Assembly (NCBI RefSeq): GCF_000208745.1
Contig: NC_030851.1
Coordinates: 38,296,642 to 38,360,641, forward strand
Source of the DNA: Theobroma cacao
Lineage: Eukaryota; Streptophyta; Magnoliopsida; Malvales; Malvaceae
Direction of reading: 5' to 3'
Length of the DNA: 64,000 nt
Made by a program: the position numbers and the translations under genes. The notes under the pieces are model-generated. The model did not search any database, was not told the origin of the DNA, and saw only the letters and a list, made by a program, of their open reading frames with translations. Each line of letters starts with the position of its first letter. The stretch's first letter is position 1. Below, one piece after another: positions 22,855 through 37,896 of this stretch.

Positions 22855-23594
22855 TTGTTTTGTTTTTTTTTAAACGAAAATTTTTATTGATTTCTAACCA
22901 TTCTTGAAAAACACACTCTCAATAAGTCATTGAACATCATAGAGCTAATTTCTAAAGGTGATACATCATAAAAAAGAAAGTTATTATCTAAACTAAAACC
23001 TATGTTGGTCATACCATCTGTTACCATATTCTGTTTTCGATAGATATGGAAAATCTTTACCTCCCAGTCGAGCTGCAGCAAGCTGTGGTCAACCATATTT
23101 TACGGAATCCTTTATCCCTTGTTATATGAAGGCTATGTAAGACTCTCCATAATTCGGGCCTATAGGAAGAACACCTCCCTAACTTTGCAGAAAAGCCACC
23201 TAACCAAAAACCGTTGTAATCACATAAAACACCACCTGCAGTAGCCAAATTAGTACTACGACGTAGTGCACCATCAGAGTTCACTGCCACCCAGCCTTGC
23301 GGGAGTTCTGCCATCCAACTAACATTTATCTTTTATAGCCATTCGGACTACTACTTGTGCAAGGAATTGTGACAGCATGATATGATGCAGCAGCTAAGCC
23401 TTTTATCATCGATAACTTCCTACTAATGGGGACCAACTTGCCTTCAAAAATTTTCACATTCCTCCACTTCCAAAATATACCAGCAAGTGAATCCAAATAG
23501 AATAGCTCAAGGGATACCATCAACACAAACATTATAATTTTTTAGATTAGTTAACAGCCAATCTGACAATAATAAATCAGTTGTTTTGTTTTTT
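22855..23594 (-). mobile_element. 5'-truncated LINE (RNase H end) with 14-bp target duplication
   Basis: The insert 22869-23580 is bounded by identical TTGTTTTGTTTTTT at 22855-22868 and 23581-23594. On the minus strand it encodes, in frames broken by shifts and stops, the 3' end of a plant LINE ORF2: FWKWRNVKIFEGK (23326-23532), the RNase H-like WVAVNSDGALRRSTNLATAG, GFSAKLGRCSSYRPELWRVL (23057-23314), then WEVKIFHIYRKQNMVTDGMT (22884-23096). The run of T at 22863-22871 is the poly(A) side. It sits inside the right TIR of the surrounding DNA transposon, so it is the younger event. Confidence 0.85.
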
Positions 23595-23930
23595 GAAGGT
23601 TCTTAATGATTTTTTGTTAGTCTCATTTAATTTTTAATTTAGAGTTAGAATTTCTTTTCTAATTTCTTTGTCAAACTCACATAGAGAATTAAGCATTATT
23701 TACAAGATAAACATTTTGTCATGTCAACATTATACCTCAGTTTTATCAAAATGTCACGTCAACATACTTAATAGTCAAATTTAACATTGTTAGAGTTAAG
23801 GATCAAAATTAAAAAATAACTCAATTCATACAAATTATTGTACAATAATTAAATTTATACTTTTTACATAATATAAGGATTAATTACATAATTTAACTAA
23901 AAAATAATATAATGTTTGCTTAATGTTTTT

Positions 23931-24492
23931 TGTCACGACTCGAGTGATCAACAGTTGGGAAGGCCAGCAATTGAGTCAGGTCAACAGCACAAGTAGGCCA
24001 GTAATCTGAGCAGGCAACCACCCTAGTAGACCAACCAATTGGCTCAAAGTCGGGAGACCCAACCTTTAATTGATTGGGGTAGAGTTGTTTGCACGGAGTC
24101 ATATCATTTATGAATCCTTTAATTGATTGATATATTTTAAATTTAAGTGTAAATAGGATAAATATTTAAATTTGAACCATACAAGCATGGTGAATATTTA
24201 AAATTTGAATGCATTAGTCATTTATCTTGAATTTAAATTTAATATAAGCTATATAAGGGACTAATTATGTCTATAAATACTCCAGTGTTCATATGTAAAA
24301 CACACCAAAGTTCGAAAATAAAAATTAATTCTCTCAGGTTTTCCTCTTTTTCTTTTTTAATTTTAGGTTACTTATTGTGTTGTTTAAAGAATCTTGAGTC
24401 TTTGACTAGTTTTGATTAAGTTTATTTAGACTCGTTTCCACAAGAAAGGTTAAGGTCACATGGCATGTGCTTCCATTACTCAACCCATGACA
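23931..24492 (+). mobile_element. Probable solo LTR of a retrotransposon
   Basis: Starts TGTCACG and ends CCATGACA, giving the inverted TGTCA/TGACA termini typical of LTRs. Inside are a GC-richer U3-like start, a TATA box CTATAAATAC (24271-24280), and a following R/U5-like T-rich part. Flanking five bases are TTTTT and TTTTC, an imperfect target duplication. No internal retroelement domain is adjacent, so a solo LTR is inferred; the strand is from the TATA direction. Confidence 0.6.
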
Positions 24493-24825
24493 TTTTCATT
24501 ATTTATCTTTTATTTTTATTCATATATTATTTTTATTTATTTATTTTAAAAAATAAATGTATCAATAAAATAAAATAAAATCTAAATAATTACAAGATAT
24601 ATGTTATTCAATAATTAAATTTTTTCAAAAGTTTAAGTACAAACTAACAGCCCAGATACATGCATGTGTTTATTTATTAAAAAAAAGACCTAGGTCTTAA
24701 CAATATGAGTATTTACTTTAAATAGTTGGTGTATGAGTTCATTATTCAAAAAATAACGTTAAAATTTATTTTTTCTCAAATAAAAAAAATTAACTTTAAA
24801 TTCTCCATTCCATAAAATTACCACT

Positions 24826-24925
24826 TGGGCTGGATTGAAGGTAATCAACTAGCTTTTNATGTAAAATGGTGAATTCACCCTCAAATTTATGGTTTTTCAT
24901 ATAATTTAATCAAATTTTTTAAAAA
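24826..24925 (+). repeat. Dispersed direct repeat, copy B
   Basis: Partner of 21818-21932; starts TGGGCTGGATTGAAGGTAAT and ends TTTAATCAAATTTTTT. The ~3 kb between the copies is the transposon block. Confidence 0.75.
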
Positions 24926-25769
24926 ATAAAATTTCGTTTAGTTGATATTTGTGCTATTTGTCTTTTGTTTCTATTCATTTTATACTTTTTTGCTTTTTAT
25001 ATTTTATTCATTCTATTATAAAAATAAAAAAAATAAAAAATTAAGAATAAAAATATCAATCAAATAAAATCTAAACAAGATAATGTTAGCTAACAATAAA
25101 ATTCTCAAAATTTAAATGCAAACCGAAAACACCGAACATTGTTATTTTATTAGTACAATAATGAGCCTAAAAATTAATCTTGACAATAAATGCATGCGTT
25201 TATTTATTCAAAAAACTAACTTTAACACCTCGAATATTAATTTAATAACTGATGTATGATTTTTCACTCAAAAGTAAGATTTGAATCTTTTTTTTTTAAA
25301 TAAAAAAAACTTAATTTCGGATTCTGCTTGTCCATATATTAGGACAGTGAGATTGAAGCCATTTGCAATTTTCTTCAGGTAGAAAACCAACGAGGGCCAA
25401 ACTTGTCCTCCACAGGACCAAAATGTTCATAAATGGCCACAGAAGTGGGTCACACTCCAACAATTTGACTGTAGAAATCAGACAAAGTGGCATACCACTA
25501 GGCTTTTAAGATGACAGCTGAGCCCGATAGACTCAAAAGACAAGGAGCCAAAGTCCACCTGTACGTATCTGTTTAATGAAATAAGGCTGCATATACTGAA
25601 CCAGGACAAGCAGTGACGTACCCATCGGTGTCTTAAACGCAAGTTGCGAGTCCCCACAGGCTAAGCGTGGATGGGACCAACCTATTCATGCATGTGGAAA
25701 TCATACGCTTAACTCTAGGAAGAGGTTAATTATTATTTTATGAATTTTAATTTTATTAACTCAATGCTT

Positions 25770-25796
25770 TAATAATAATAATAATAATAATAATAT
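25770..25796. repeat. (AAT)n microsatellite
   Basis: About nine AAT units in AT-rich intergenic DNA. Confidence 0.9.
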
Positions 25797-26299
25797 TTTT
25801 ATAATGAATTACAATAATTAACCTTTAACGTGATGATTTTTAAACAAATTATAAAAAATTATATTACTTAATATAACAAGTTCAAAGAGTATCTCTCTTT
25901 AACAAAGTCTTGTTATATTACTCGTGTTCTTCGATGTTATGGCGGCAGACAATGTTTGCACGAAGGAAGAGCACATGTTAACCGTTTCTTAGAAAACACA
26001 ATTCTCTTTGTTTTCCCTTTCGTCCAGCAGGCCAGAGCAAAACATGGCCAGTCAGTCCATCAATATTTTAAATTAAATATAATAATTTTTTTGAAATTTA
26101 AATATTATATTTAATAAATTTTTTATATTTTTATTTTAGATTAAATATATTATTATAAATAACGATCAATAAGGAATTCAAAATTTTAGAATAAGATTGA
26201 CTAAATGCTAATCATATAAAATTTTAGATTAACCAATTATTTGATTAAAAAAATTAATTATTTTTTAATAAAATTAAATTATGACATAAACTAAAGGGT

Positions 26300-26560
26300 G
26301 ACGATCCTCACTAGCTTTGATTCACCCTTGATAATGAATGATTCATTGCCATTAGTTAAACGTAAAAAATGAAAATATCATATAATTATAATATTATATT
26401 ATATCATTATCCGTTATGATATGTCAAAATGTCATTATCACACTTAAGTGTTACGTGATATAAAATAATAAATAATATTTTAATTAATTATAATTAATCA
26501 ATCATTCGATACAATTAGCTTAACATTATCTTACTTTCTTATTTAACCAACTTTTTATTT
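26300..26560. mobile_element. AT-rich palindromic MITE-like element, copy 2
   Basis: Carries the family core ATATCATATAATTATA, CATTATCCGTTATGATATG and TGATATAAAATAATAAATAA, ending in AATTAATTATAATTAATCAA. Borders are approximate. Confidence 0.5.
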
Positions 26561-27916
26561 TGTTATTGATCAAATTTATTTAATTGTTGAATCAATAACT
26601 AAAGGCATAGTTTAAAATCAAAGTAAAGAGGTAACGTGCCAGCGAGTGTCTGTGTCCATATATATATATATATATACACTATTAATTTATGCATAACCTA
26701 ATTATTGATTTTCATACAACTACACGTTTATGGGACAATTATCATTGGGTGTAACAGAGATGAGATTAAGGCATGTGAATGCAATGGGCGTGTTACCAAA
26801 AGTCCAAAACAGTGGATGAAACTAAAGCTCTCTCCAGCTAATTCTTTTCTTTCTTTAACACAGACCAAAGTTATGAATAATCAATCACCTTTTCTATTTT
26901 CTTGTTTTTGGGTCATACTTTATCAGCTTTTTAATTCTTTTAACAAGAAAAAATCGCAAAAGAATCACCACTACTTTACATTACTCAAACATTGTATTTT
27001 GTCTTAAATTAAAAAAATTATAAATTTTTTTAACTTTTAATCATTTGAATATCACTTGATTCGTTACATCAAATTTAAAACTTAACATTTTGGACCTTGT
27101 AGCATTCTCTCTTGCGACTCATTTTTATTAGTATATATAATGTTTAAATAAAATTTTAAATTAATTTTTATATTCAATCAAATTTATATATTTTTATTTT
27201 GAATCAAATAAAATTTACTAATTAATAATTAATTTAAAATAAAAATATAAAAAAGTATTTAATTTAAAAAATATAAAAAAATATTTAAATTTAATTTTTA
27301 AAAAATATTATATCAAAAATAAATTTTTAACTGTCACTCGTGTCATAAATTTCATTAGACAGGTCAAGATAATTGTCAGACTATCATTGATTTTTTTTTT
27401 TTTTTTGAAAATATATCATTGAAACTTTGAAAGAGATGTGACAGAACTTTCAAAGCACGTGTACTGCAATAAACTGTTATTGGCATTAGCCAATTCGCCA
27501 TGAAGGTCTCTGTCGAGTAAAATTTTTACCATATATGGTTGGACGCCTTGGATAAACAAGCAGGACATTGTAATTTTATCCGATGGTAATTAACACAAAG
27601 ATTCTAAATTAACGGTGAAAAAAGAAACAGGAAAGAGAACATTACAGTTAATAAATTATATTCGACACTCCAGCCTATTACATGAAGATAGGAATATATT
27701 GAGCTCAATTACCCAAAAAGAAGGAAAATAACCAGTGAGCTCAATTATTCACCACACGACATTGACTACATACACAACAAAAAGTGCCAAACCACAGTAC
27801 CCACACTTACAGCTGAAGGAACCAAAAAGTTATTTTCTTCAGCTGCTTATTCCGTTAACCCAGGCCTACGAATAATAAAATGTTAAAACAAAGATAAGGA
27901 AAGAAAAAGCAAGGTC
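26560..27916. other. Intergenic DNA and peroxidase 3' flank
   Basis: A (TA)n run at ~26660-26676, an AT-rich self-complementary stretch at 27130-27330, and from ~27650 the probable 3' UTR of the next minus-strand gene. The 100-codon plus frame at 26705-27007 is not recognisable. Confidence 0.45.
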
Positions 27917-29167
<1,251 letters not shown>

Positions 29168-29280
29168 TTTTGACAGAACTTGGAACAATGTCGTCTCACT
29201 TTCTATTCAAGTTCTATTGGGAAAACCTCTTTGAAGAAAGCAAAGTTTGATGTTGTTCAATGTTGGAAACCAAGGGAAGT

Positions 29281-29287
29281 TCTTATA
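29281..29287 (-). promoter_or_regulatory. Probable TATA box of the first peroxidase gene
   Basis: TATAAGA on the minus strand, 114-120 bases upstream of the ATG, with AT-rich DNA further out. Position fits a normal plant leader. Confidence 0.5.
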
Positions 29288-30067
29288 GACGTTGATTTGA
29301 ATTACTATAAGATTAAAAAAAACAAAGAAAGCAAGATAAGATGAAGCCCGTTATTCACCTTACCTATTTTACAATTTACTATAATATATTTTAATCTAAA
29401 GCATTGGAATAAAAAATATGATTAGTTATGCGCCTGTCTCTTACCAATTGACATAGGATTCAACTGTAACATCAAGGGGTAGGTGGAATTTATCCGAATA
29501 GACAATTGTGTAATGCGGAGATTAAGCTTATGTCTGTCCACCTGAATCAAGTCTTTTAAATTGATTTAAGTTGATTAGAATTAAGCTTAATTACCGTTGT
29601 AATTGGTATACGTGGCGGGTAAGCATCTTATGGATGCAGATTTGGTGGATATGATCTTGGATCATGTTACACTAAAATCATGTGAGATAAGAACAAGATA
29701 TAGAGTAGAATACAATTCAATTGGTTCACCTGCTCTCGATGGCTACGATATCATTACATCATGATGCATTTTAGCCTTGAGCTGTCCGTCTACTTTTTCT
29801 ATTCAATAATTTGGTACCTGCTGCCACTTTTTTATAGCCGACTATACATTGGGGTCAAGAAACGAAAAACTTGGATTCATGAAGAATAAAGTTTGTCAAT
29901 CATGTTCGAAATGCGTTGTTAATGCTTCATGCAGATGCGTAGAAGATGAAAAGAAACAAAAAGGAAAAAGGGAATCCAGTAAGCAAGCTGTCAAAGAGAA
30001 ACAGGACATATAATTATGATCTCATTACATCTAAGTTGTATTTTTATTACACAATATTACACAACAA

Positions 30068-30605
30068 TTTTGGAATGTCTTAGAGCATATGCCACATGTA
30101 CCAATAATGTAGTATTGGGTTTAAGGCAGGGACCAAATTTCAAATAGTAACTCGACAAAAAGGAAAGAAAGCTCCACTTCTAACAATGCAAAGGTTTGAG
30201 AGGAAAAGTACATATTTAGTTTGGCTGTCTCTTTTGTTTTGACTTGACAAGTTTCTTTCATTTTCTGCATTAGAAGAAGAGAAAATTTTAATTTATTAAA
30301 TTCAAAAATCTGATATCAAATTAATAAACTTTTGATCTATCAAACTCAAAACTCTTATATCATGTCAGTAAGATCTTGATTGTATTACTAAAAAATTTAA
30401 ATAGCTATTAGTAGTAAGATTGACCAAACGAGTAACTTAACTTCCAAAACCGAAAAGAGAACATATACAGTGACAAGAGAACAATATCGATTTCTTTGGA
30501 ACTCAGTGGTACACATTTTCTTAACAAGTTTGGAAATGTCTTGGGGCATGTCAGTTTGGTTGAGGCAGGAACGAATTCTATCAGAAAAAGATGACAAAAG
30601 AGGAA
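30068..30605. repeat. Diverged direct repeat pair (30068-30170 / 30530-30605)
   Basis: Both copies carry GGAA(A)TGTCTT.G.GCAT, then GTTT..GGCAGG.AC and a run like ACAAAA.AGGAAAG in the same order. One copy has ~30 extra bases. Origin unknown. Confidence 0.5.
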
Positions 30606-32839
30606 AGTGATCTGCAATTTCATTCTCCCACCACTTTTGGTAAAAGAGAATGTTAACAGTTCGTTTCAAAAGGCCACAAAAACAAAGCAAGAGTGACTCC
30701 ACCATGCATCAATTACATACAATTATTATGACTTATTATCTAATGAGTGTAATAGGTTTTTATAAAAACAAACGCTACAAAATAAAATAAATTAACAAAA
30801 TCAAACTACTCATAATGAGTTCAATTTTTTTAGTTGAAAAAATAAAATAATCAAAACTTATTCTTTTGACAGATATCATGTATCAATTACATGTCATAAT
30901 TGCATTTAATTAAGGTACGTAGTAATTAGTAGTACTTGATAAAACATCATTATATTAAGAAACCGTAGAGTTCAATTTACTATTAATTAATCTGATAAAT
31001 TTTATGATTGAAGTCATATAATTGGTTTTTTATAACTATTTTATTTTATATTTTGGAATAGATACATAATAATATATCATGATCAATGGCAAAATTAACA
31101 TGACCGAGAGACATCCTTTCGGCAAACATGGTATGCCCCATGGGAGAACATGTCACGGGGGACAGGCGAGAAGACGCGTACGAGGAAGTTTCATATGTCC
31201 TTATCTTCATTATTTTCTCCCTTTTTTCCCTGGCTGTCCCACGAGACAGGCATGCCTAGATTTTTTTTTTTTTGAAAGATAGGCAGGCCTAGATATTGAT
31301 ATAACTTATAAGTTTATCTTGATTTACTTTTGATTTTTACTACTAGTATTTGCTTTTATTTTAAAGTAAACAATGAAAATTTTTTACACCCAAACATTTG
31401 ATTCATTAATCGATATATGACCCGTTGTTAAAGAGTAAGTTCAAATCTCTTTCTTTAAATCTTAAAAAAAAAAATTTAATTAAAATATATTAGAAAGAAG
31501 ATATTGGGCCTTCTTGTGATGTTTGGTTGGGTTGCAGCATCAAAGGTACTTCCTTCTTATGTTTCCTTCTATGCTCACTGCTCCCTTGAGGATGATGCTT
31601 GGACTTTCTGATGCTTGCTCTTGTTTCATATTGCAAGTTTATTTCTGTTGCCTTCGTTTGTGCTTTTGTGGCTTTTTGGTGGATCCCCTGAGTCTTGTTT
31701 CCAAGTTAAGAAAGACTGATGTTGAAAGCCTTTGAAGGCTCACGGTTTGCTGGGTTCACGATGCTTGATGTGAACAACCTTTTAGTGTCATGAATCTGCT
31801 ACAACTTTTTCTTCTACGAGTTCCATTATGCTTTCTTTTTGTTGTTTTTGATTTGAATACGCGGATATGTTCACGCGGCTCTCGTTTGTTATGAGGCTAG
31901 AGATGCTCTGTGAATGCTTCTGTGTTTTTGTTTTTACTGTGTTTTGCAGTGGCACTCTGATCATAGGCGTCTTTTGAAATTGTACAGCACTTACCCACAC
32001 CAGAAGCTCTATCCCACTAAAGTCTTCCTTTAGACTGTAGTGACATAAACTGGTGATTGAAGAATAAAATTGTCTTTAAAAAAAATATAAATAATTTTTT
32101 TTACTTTGTTTTGTTTTCTAAAATATTCAAATAGTTTCTTACTAAAATGTTGGTAAGCTTGCTTTCAGCCTGTCTAGCTTTGACATAAACCTAATATTGT
32201 ATTAATTTTCTGATACATAATAAAATTAACGAATCCATTTGGTTGAGAAAAAAAATATGATGCTACTTTTATTTAAAACAATTACACAAAAATTATAATT
32301 AATAAATCAATTCATATTTATAAATAAAACCTTTGAGTTGTATCTACCAATGTAAATGATAAAGAAGTAACCCATTGGATAAATTTTGGTCATGAATACT
32401 TGTAAATCTATCTACCAATGTAAAAAAAAATAATTTTATAATAAAATCATATAAAAAAAAACCCATTAATCAATGTGCTTTTCATATGGTAACTAATTAA
32501 AGAAAGGCCCCTGTCATTGTTACCATTTAAGAAAGAAAAATGTGGCCCTTTATTTCTTTTCCATAACTTGGATCTGAAAGCTACTTGTCCCTTCAACATA
32601 TAAAATCCCCTAAACTTTCTTTTCCTTTTTTTAAAGATGGAATCTCGAAAATTTTAATTTCGGAACCAACGACACATAATTACTAACTAATTAATTATAA
32701 AATTAACCACACACTTTATACTATCCATCATAAAAATATCTAACAGATCTGCTAAAAAGAATGGCCGGTCAATTGCTAAATCAATAAGGGGATTAATAAA
32801 TCCCCAAATTAATTAAGAAAGGTATAATATTCAAATACG

Positions 32840-33310
32840 CTCTTAAATTATTTAAATAAGTTTTTAATTTTTTATTATATTTAATTAAATTTTTATATTT
32901 TATTTTAAATTAAATAAATATTTATAATTAATAATTAATTAATTATAATTAATAAAAATATCACTTATCATTTTATATCTACATGACATTAACATAATAT
33001 TGATATGAAAAATAAAAAATATCATATGATCATGCTATCATATCAAATTAATATGTCATATCATAAATAATTATGATATGTGAACATGTTACATTACGAT
33101 CAATTTTTATATTTTAATATGTCACATCAACGTCATGCGATATAGAATAACAAATAATATTTTGACTAAGTTAATCATTAATCATAAAGGCTTATTTGAC
33201 TCAAAATAAATAGTAAAAGAATTTATTTGATTCAAAATAAAAATATAAAGATTTGATTAAACGTAATAAAAGTATAAGAGCTTATTTGAATTTTTTTAAA
33301 TAATTTCAAA
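32840..33310. mobile_element. AT-rich palindromic MITE-like element, copy 3 (most complete)
   Basis: The ends are inverted repeats: left AAATAAGTTTTTAATTTTTT matches the complement of the right end AAAAGTATAAGAGCTTATTT, followed inward on both sides by TTTAAT.AAAT.TTTATAT and TTTATTTTGAATCAAATAA-like arms. The core TTTATATCTACATGACATTA and ATTATGATATG is shared with copies near 14.2, 26.4 and 47.2 kb. No ORF; non-autonomous. Confidence 0.65.
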
Positions 33311-34621
33311 ACTTTTTTGTATATTATGCCATTAAGGAATGTCTATGAATTGAGTCATGATACCTTCATCCTCTTTTATTCATATTCTGAATAAAGATGA
33401 TCTTATTTTTAAGAAAGGAAGTAGGGAGGCACGGAGAAAAGCATTGCTTTTCCTTCTCTCAATTTGTGTTTTTTCTCTGGATGATGTAACAATCTTATAC
33501 ATTTATAATTTTATTTTATAATAGAAATATCCAACAAATTCATTTTTTTTCTCAAAAAAATTCCCTTTCATATCTCATAAAAACTAAAATTGAACATCAA
33601 ATCCATGAATATTAGAATTCATTAACGAGGAAATTAATAATAAATGAATAATTAATTTTTAATAGAAACGTGTATAATTTGTTTAAATTATTTAAATATT
33701 TTAAATCTTGTAATTATTTAAACAAGGTTTATGGATATATTAATTTAAAATTTTATTTATTTTAATGAAAAAAATCTTACCTAAACCTTGTCAATATTCA
33801 TCACCTAATTATATATAAAAGGAACAACTCAACGGAAAGACAAGACTGATAACACCAATTAATGCTCCCAAAGACCGAGAAGCATCTCCTTGACTCCTTT
33901 TGTTCTCCCTAAACGGGAAAAGAAGAAGACTAGGACAAGAAAAGAAAAAGTTATATACTCCTACTAACCTAATAATATGTTAAAAAAATAAAAGAAAAAG
34001 AAAAAAAATATTAAAGTCATGGTTCACCAGCTGCCAGCAATGCAAATATTATATGGATTATTCAATGCAAAAGTTGTCATTGTCGGCTTGCCACCAAATA
34101 TTGAAGCTTCAGAAGAGAGAATTTCCCTCCTACTGGTGATATTATTGCTTCTCATGCCGCTGGGGGATTGCATGTGCTGCTTGGCACTATTTTGTTTTCA
34201 ATATTATTTAATGTGCCAAAAAAAAGATAAAGTTTGCTAAATAAGTGTATAATTGGATAAATTTGAGGAATAGATTTTTTATTGAGATATATAATAAATA
34301 AATTGTATAATTGACTCATAAAATCATGGGATGAGAGCCAGTTGTCTTGAAATTCTGTAATATATGTAACAACTAGGCAAGGTGGTTTATGCTGCTGCAG
34401 TTTTTCTCTACTCTGGGCAATGTATCTAAGGCTAATTATTATCTTTCATTTAAATAATGGCTGCATGTATACTTTAGATCATGGCAGGCTTTTTACTCTA
34501 AAATATGCCAATACATATGGTTGGGTTGGAATTCCTGGCAAAAAAAAAATGTGGGGTTTGGCAGATTGATAAGTTATTAATTAGTTTGGATGGAAAATAT
34601 TATGAGAAATTAGAATATGAC

Positions 34622-34640
34622 CCGTGTGTTACACACGGGC
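34622..34640. repeat. 19-bp perfect palindrome
   Basis: CCCGTGTGT, one T, then ACACACGGG. Such GC-rich hairpins are found near ends of some plant mobile elements; no element border is visible here. Confidence 0.8.
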
Positions 34641-36265
34641 TTCTTTACACATATCTTTCCTTTTTTTGCTTTGACATTTTTTTTTCTTTTTCGTATAAAA
34701 TAGAGGAAGTAGAATTATCAGAGAAGTTGTAAATATCTCCCATTCTCTCTTTCTCTAAGACTGAGCTTGTGTTATTGTTGTTGTGTTTTACAAAAATTTT
34801 ATTTGAAAAAGAAAAACTAAGTGCAGTTCTATCTGTTTTTGCTCTCATTTTTTTTCTGTGTTAGAAAAGACTTAAAAGAAAGAACAAAGTTCAACCCTTT
34901 TGTGAGTACTTATTGTAAATTCATCTTCTTCTTTTGTTTTTTCTCAAATTTGTCATCAATTCTTTTTTTTTTTGTTTCAGAGTCTACTATTGTACGATGA
35001 TAGAATTGTTAAGGAACATTTTTTATTTTTTAATTTTACTCTCATGCTTGGGCAATTTAAGATTTTTTTGGAAACTTGTTAAAGCTCTAAAACCCCTTCT
35101 TGAAGCCACCCTGTCAGAGCTTTAAAATCCCCTCCTTAAAACCTTACATGTGGCAAAATGAAGAAACCTCAAATTAATAATGTTATAGATTGTTGTGAAA
35201 AATGCGATTTAGATTTTTGATTATTTGACATTGTTGTAAAAACTATTGTGAAGAGTTAAATTATTTGAAAATGATTAATGTTTAACATTGCTAAAATGTA
35301 TCAAAAAATAAATTATCGCAAAGTTTAATTTTAAATATATGTAAAAAACTAATTTTTAGATTTTGTAAAAAATTAATATTACTTCAAACTAGAAATTAAA
35401 TAGTTATATTCTCACTATATTTTTATTTTTGAAACACATTAAAATTTTATTTAAAGTGCAGAATATTTGAATAATTGATTGTTTCTCAAAATAGCTTTTT
35501 CAATTGACTTGAAAAATACAATAAAAGAACATTTTCGAATCAAATCAACAAGTATTTGACATTGTGTTTGAACTAAAAACATATTTTGACATCGCAAATG
35601 TAATGTCAAATTAACAGCTTGTAACAGGGTTTAGTAATTGATGATACATATATAGTCTATATTTTCATAATTTTATACAATTGTATCGGTCAAATCATAC
35701 AATTTGTATCATATATTTCGAGTTTTATCATTTTTTTCTTTAAATTTCATAACTTTAAATTGAATATTCTTTTTTGACGTTTCATTATTTTTTTAAATAT
35801 ATATATGGTATTAATTAATACCACATGCTAAGCATTAATTTAATTATTATTAGTACAAATTTCAACTTCCAAAGTATCATGTTTTTCATCATATTTTATG
35901 TAACACTTTTCTGCCACAACAAGGCCTATATGGCTTGGATGGAATAATGGCCAGCAGTTTCTGATGGTGTGTATCTATCAGAAATAATTAACTAATTAAG
36001 CAAAAAATTAATTATTTGCAAACAAGTAATCAAGAAAAGGTCAAGGATTTTATTGAGTTGGAATCATGATTTAAAGTGAAAATATTCTCACAAATTACAC
36101 TCAGCAACAATGTACGGCTGCAGTTTGTAAAGCCATACTCATAAATTAACACCAACAATACATTTTTTGTGGCCAAACCTTAATTCACATCTTAATTGAA
36201 GATGCCACAAAAATAAACAAATCTTCAACAAAAAAAAAAAAAAAGAAAAGAAAAGGGTTCTTCTA

Positions 36266-37816
<1,551 letters not shown>

Positions 37817-37885
37817 TTTGTCTTGAGGAGATTAATGAGACTTGATTTGTGTGAGCAATGTGGTGTATGCAAAAAAAAATGTGGG

Positions 37886-37896
37886 TTATATTTATA
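37886..37896 (-). promoter_or_regulatory. Probable TATA box of the second peroxidase gene
   Basis: TATAAATATAA on the minus strand, ~70-80 bases upstream of the ATG at 37816. Confidence 0.5.

Larger units (their letters stand above)
21934..23900. mobile_element. Long-TIR (Pack-MULE-like) DNA transposon with captured host fragment
   Basis: The left arm 21934-22430 is the reverse complement of the right arm, which is split into 22690-22868 and 23595-23900 by a LINE insertion. Outer ends read TTAGATTAAATTATG on the left and CATAATTTAACTAA on the right. TIRs are therefore ~480 bases each and the pre-insertion element ~1.25 kb. No transposase is seen, so it is non-autonomous. The unique centre (~22449-22658) holds a fragment of a host gene. 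Long TIRs plus captured exon sequence are the hallmark of Pack-MULEs, but I could not fix a 9-10 bp target duplication (flanks AAAAATA and AAAAATAATA are only similar). A foldback element is the alternative. Confidence 0.75.
24493..26300. other. AT-rich intergenic DNA with repeats
   Basis: Contains the second copy of the dispersed repeat (24826-24925), one N at 24858, an (AAT)n run at ~25770-25795, and a GC-richer 25310-25700 segment without a recognisable gene (a 60-codon minus frame at 25311-25493 matches nothing I know). Confidence 0.5.
29288..36265. other. Long intergenic region between the two peroxidase genes
   Basis: No gene is supported in ~7 kb. Noted items: a pair of diverged direct repeats at 30068-30170 and 30530-30605; a 102-codon minus frame overlapping the second (30397-30705), unrecognised; a moderately GC-rich, T-rich block at 31500-32050 with splice-like TTTTGCAG|TGGCACTC but no recognisable protein; the MITE-like element at 32840-33310; a palindrome at 34622-34640; and otherwise AT-rich DNA. 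The peroxidase 3' flank begins near 36100. Confidence 0.45.

Noticed and set aside
31079..32000. Short ORFs at 31079-31282 and 31523-31735 as genes
   Set aside because: No domain, no homologue recognised; T-rich composition resembles intron or untranslated RNA.
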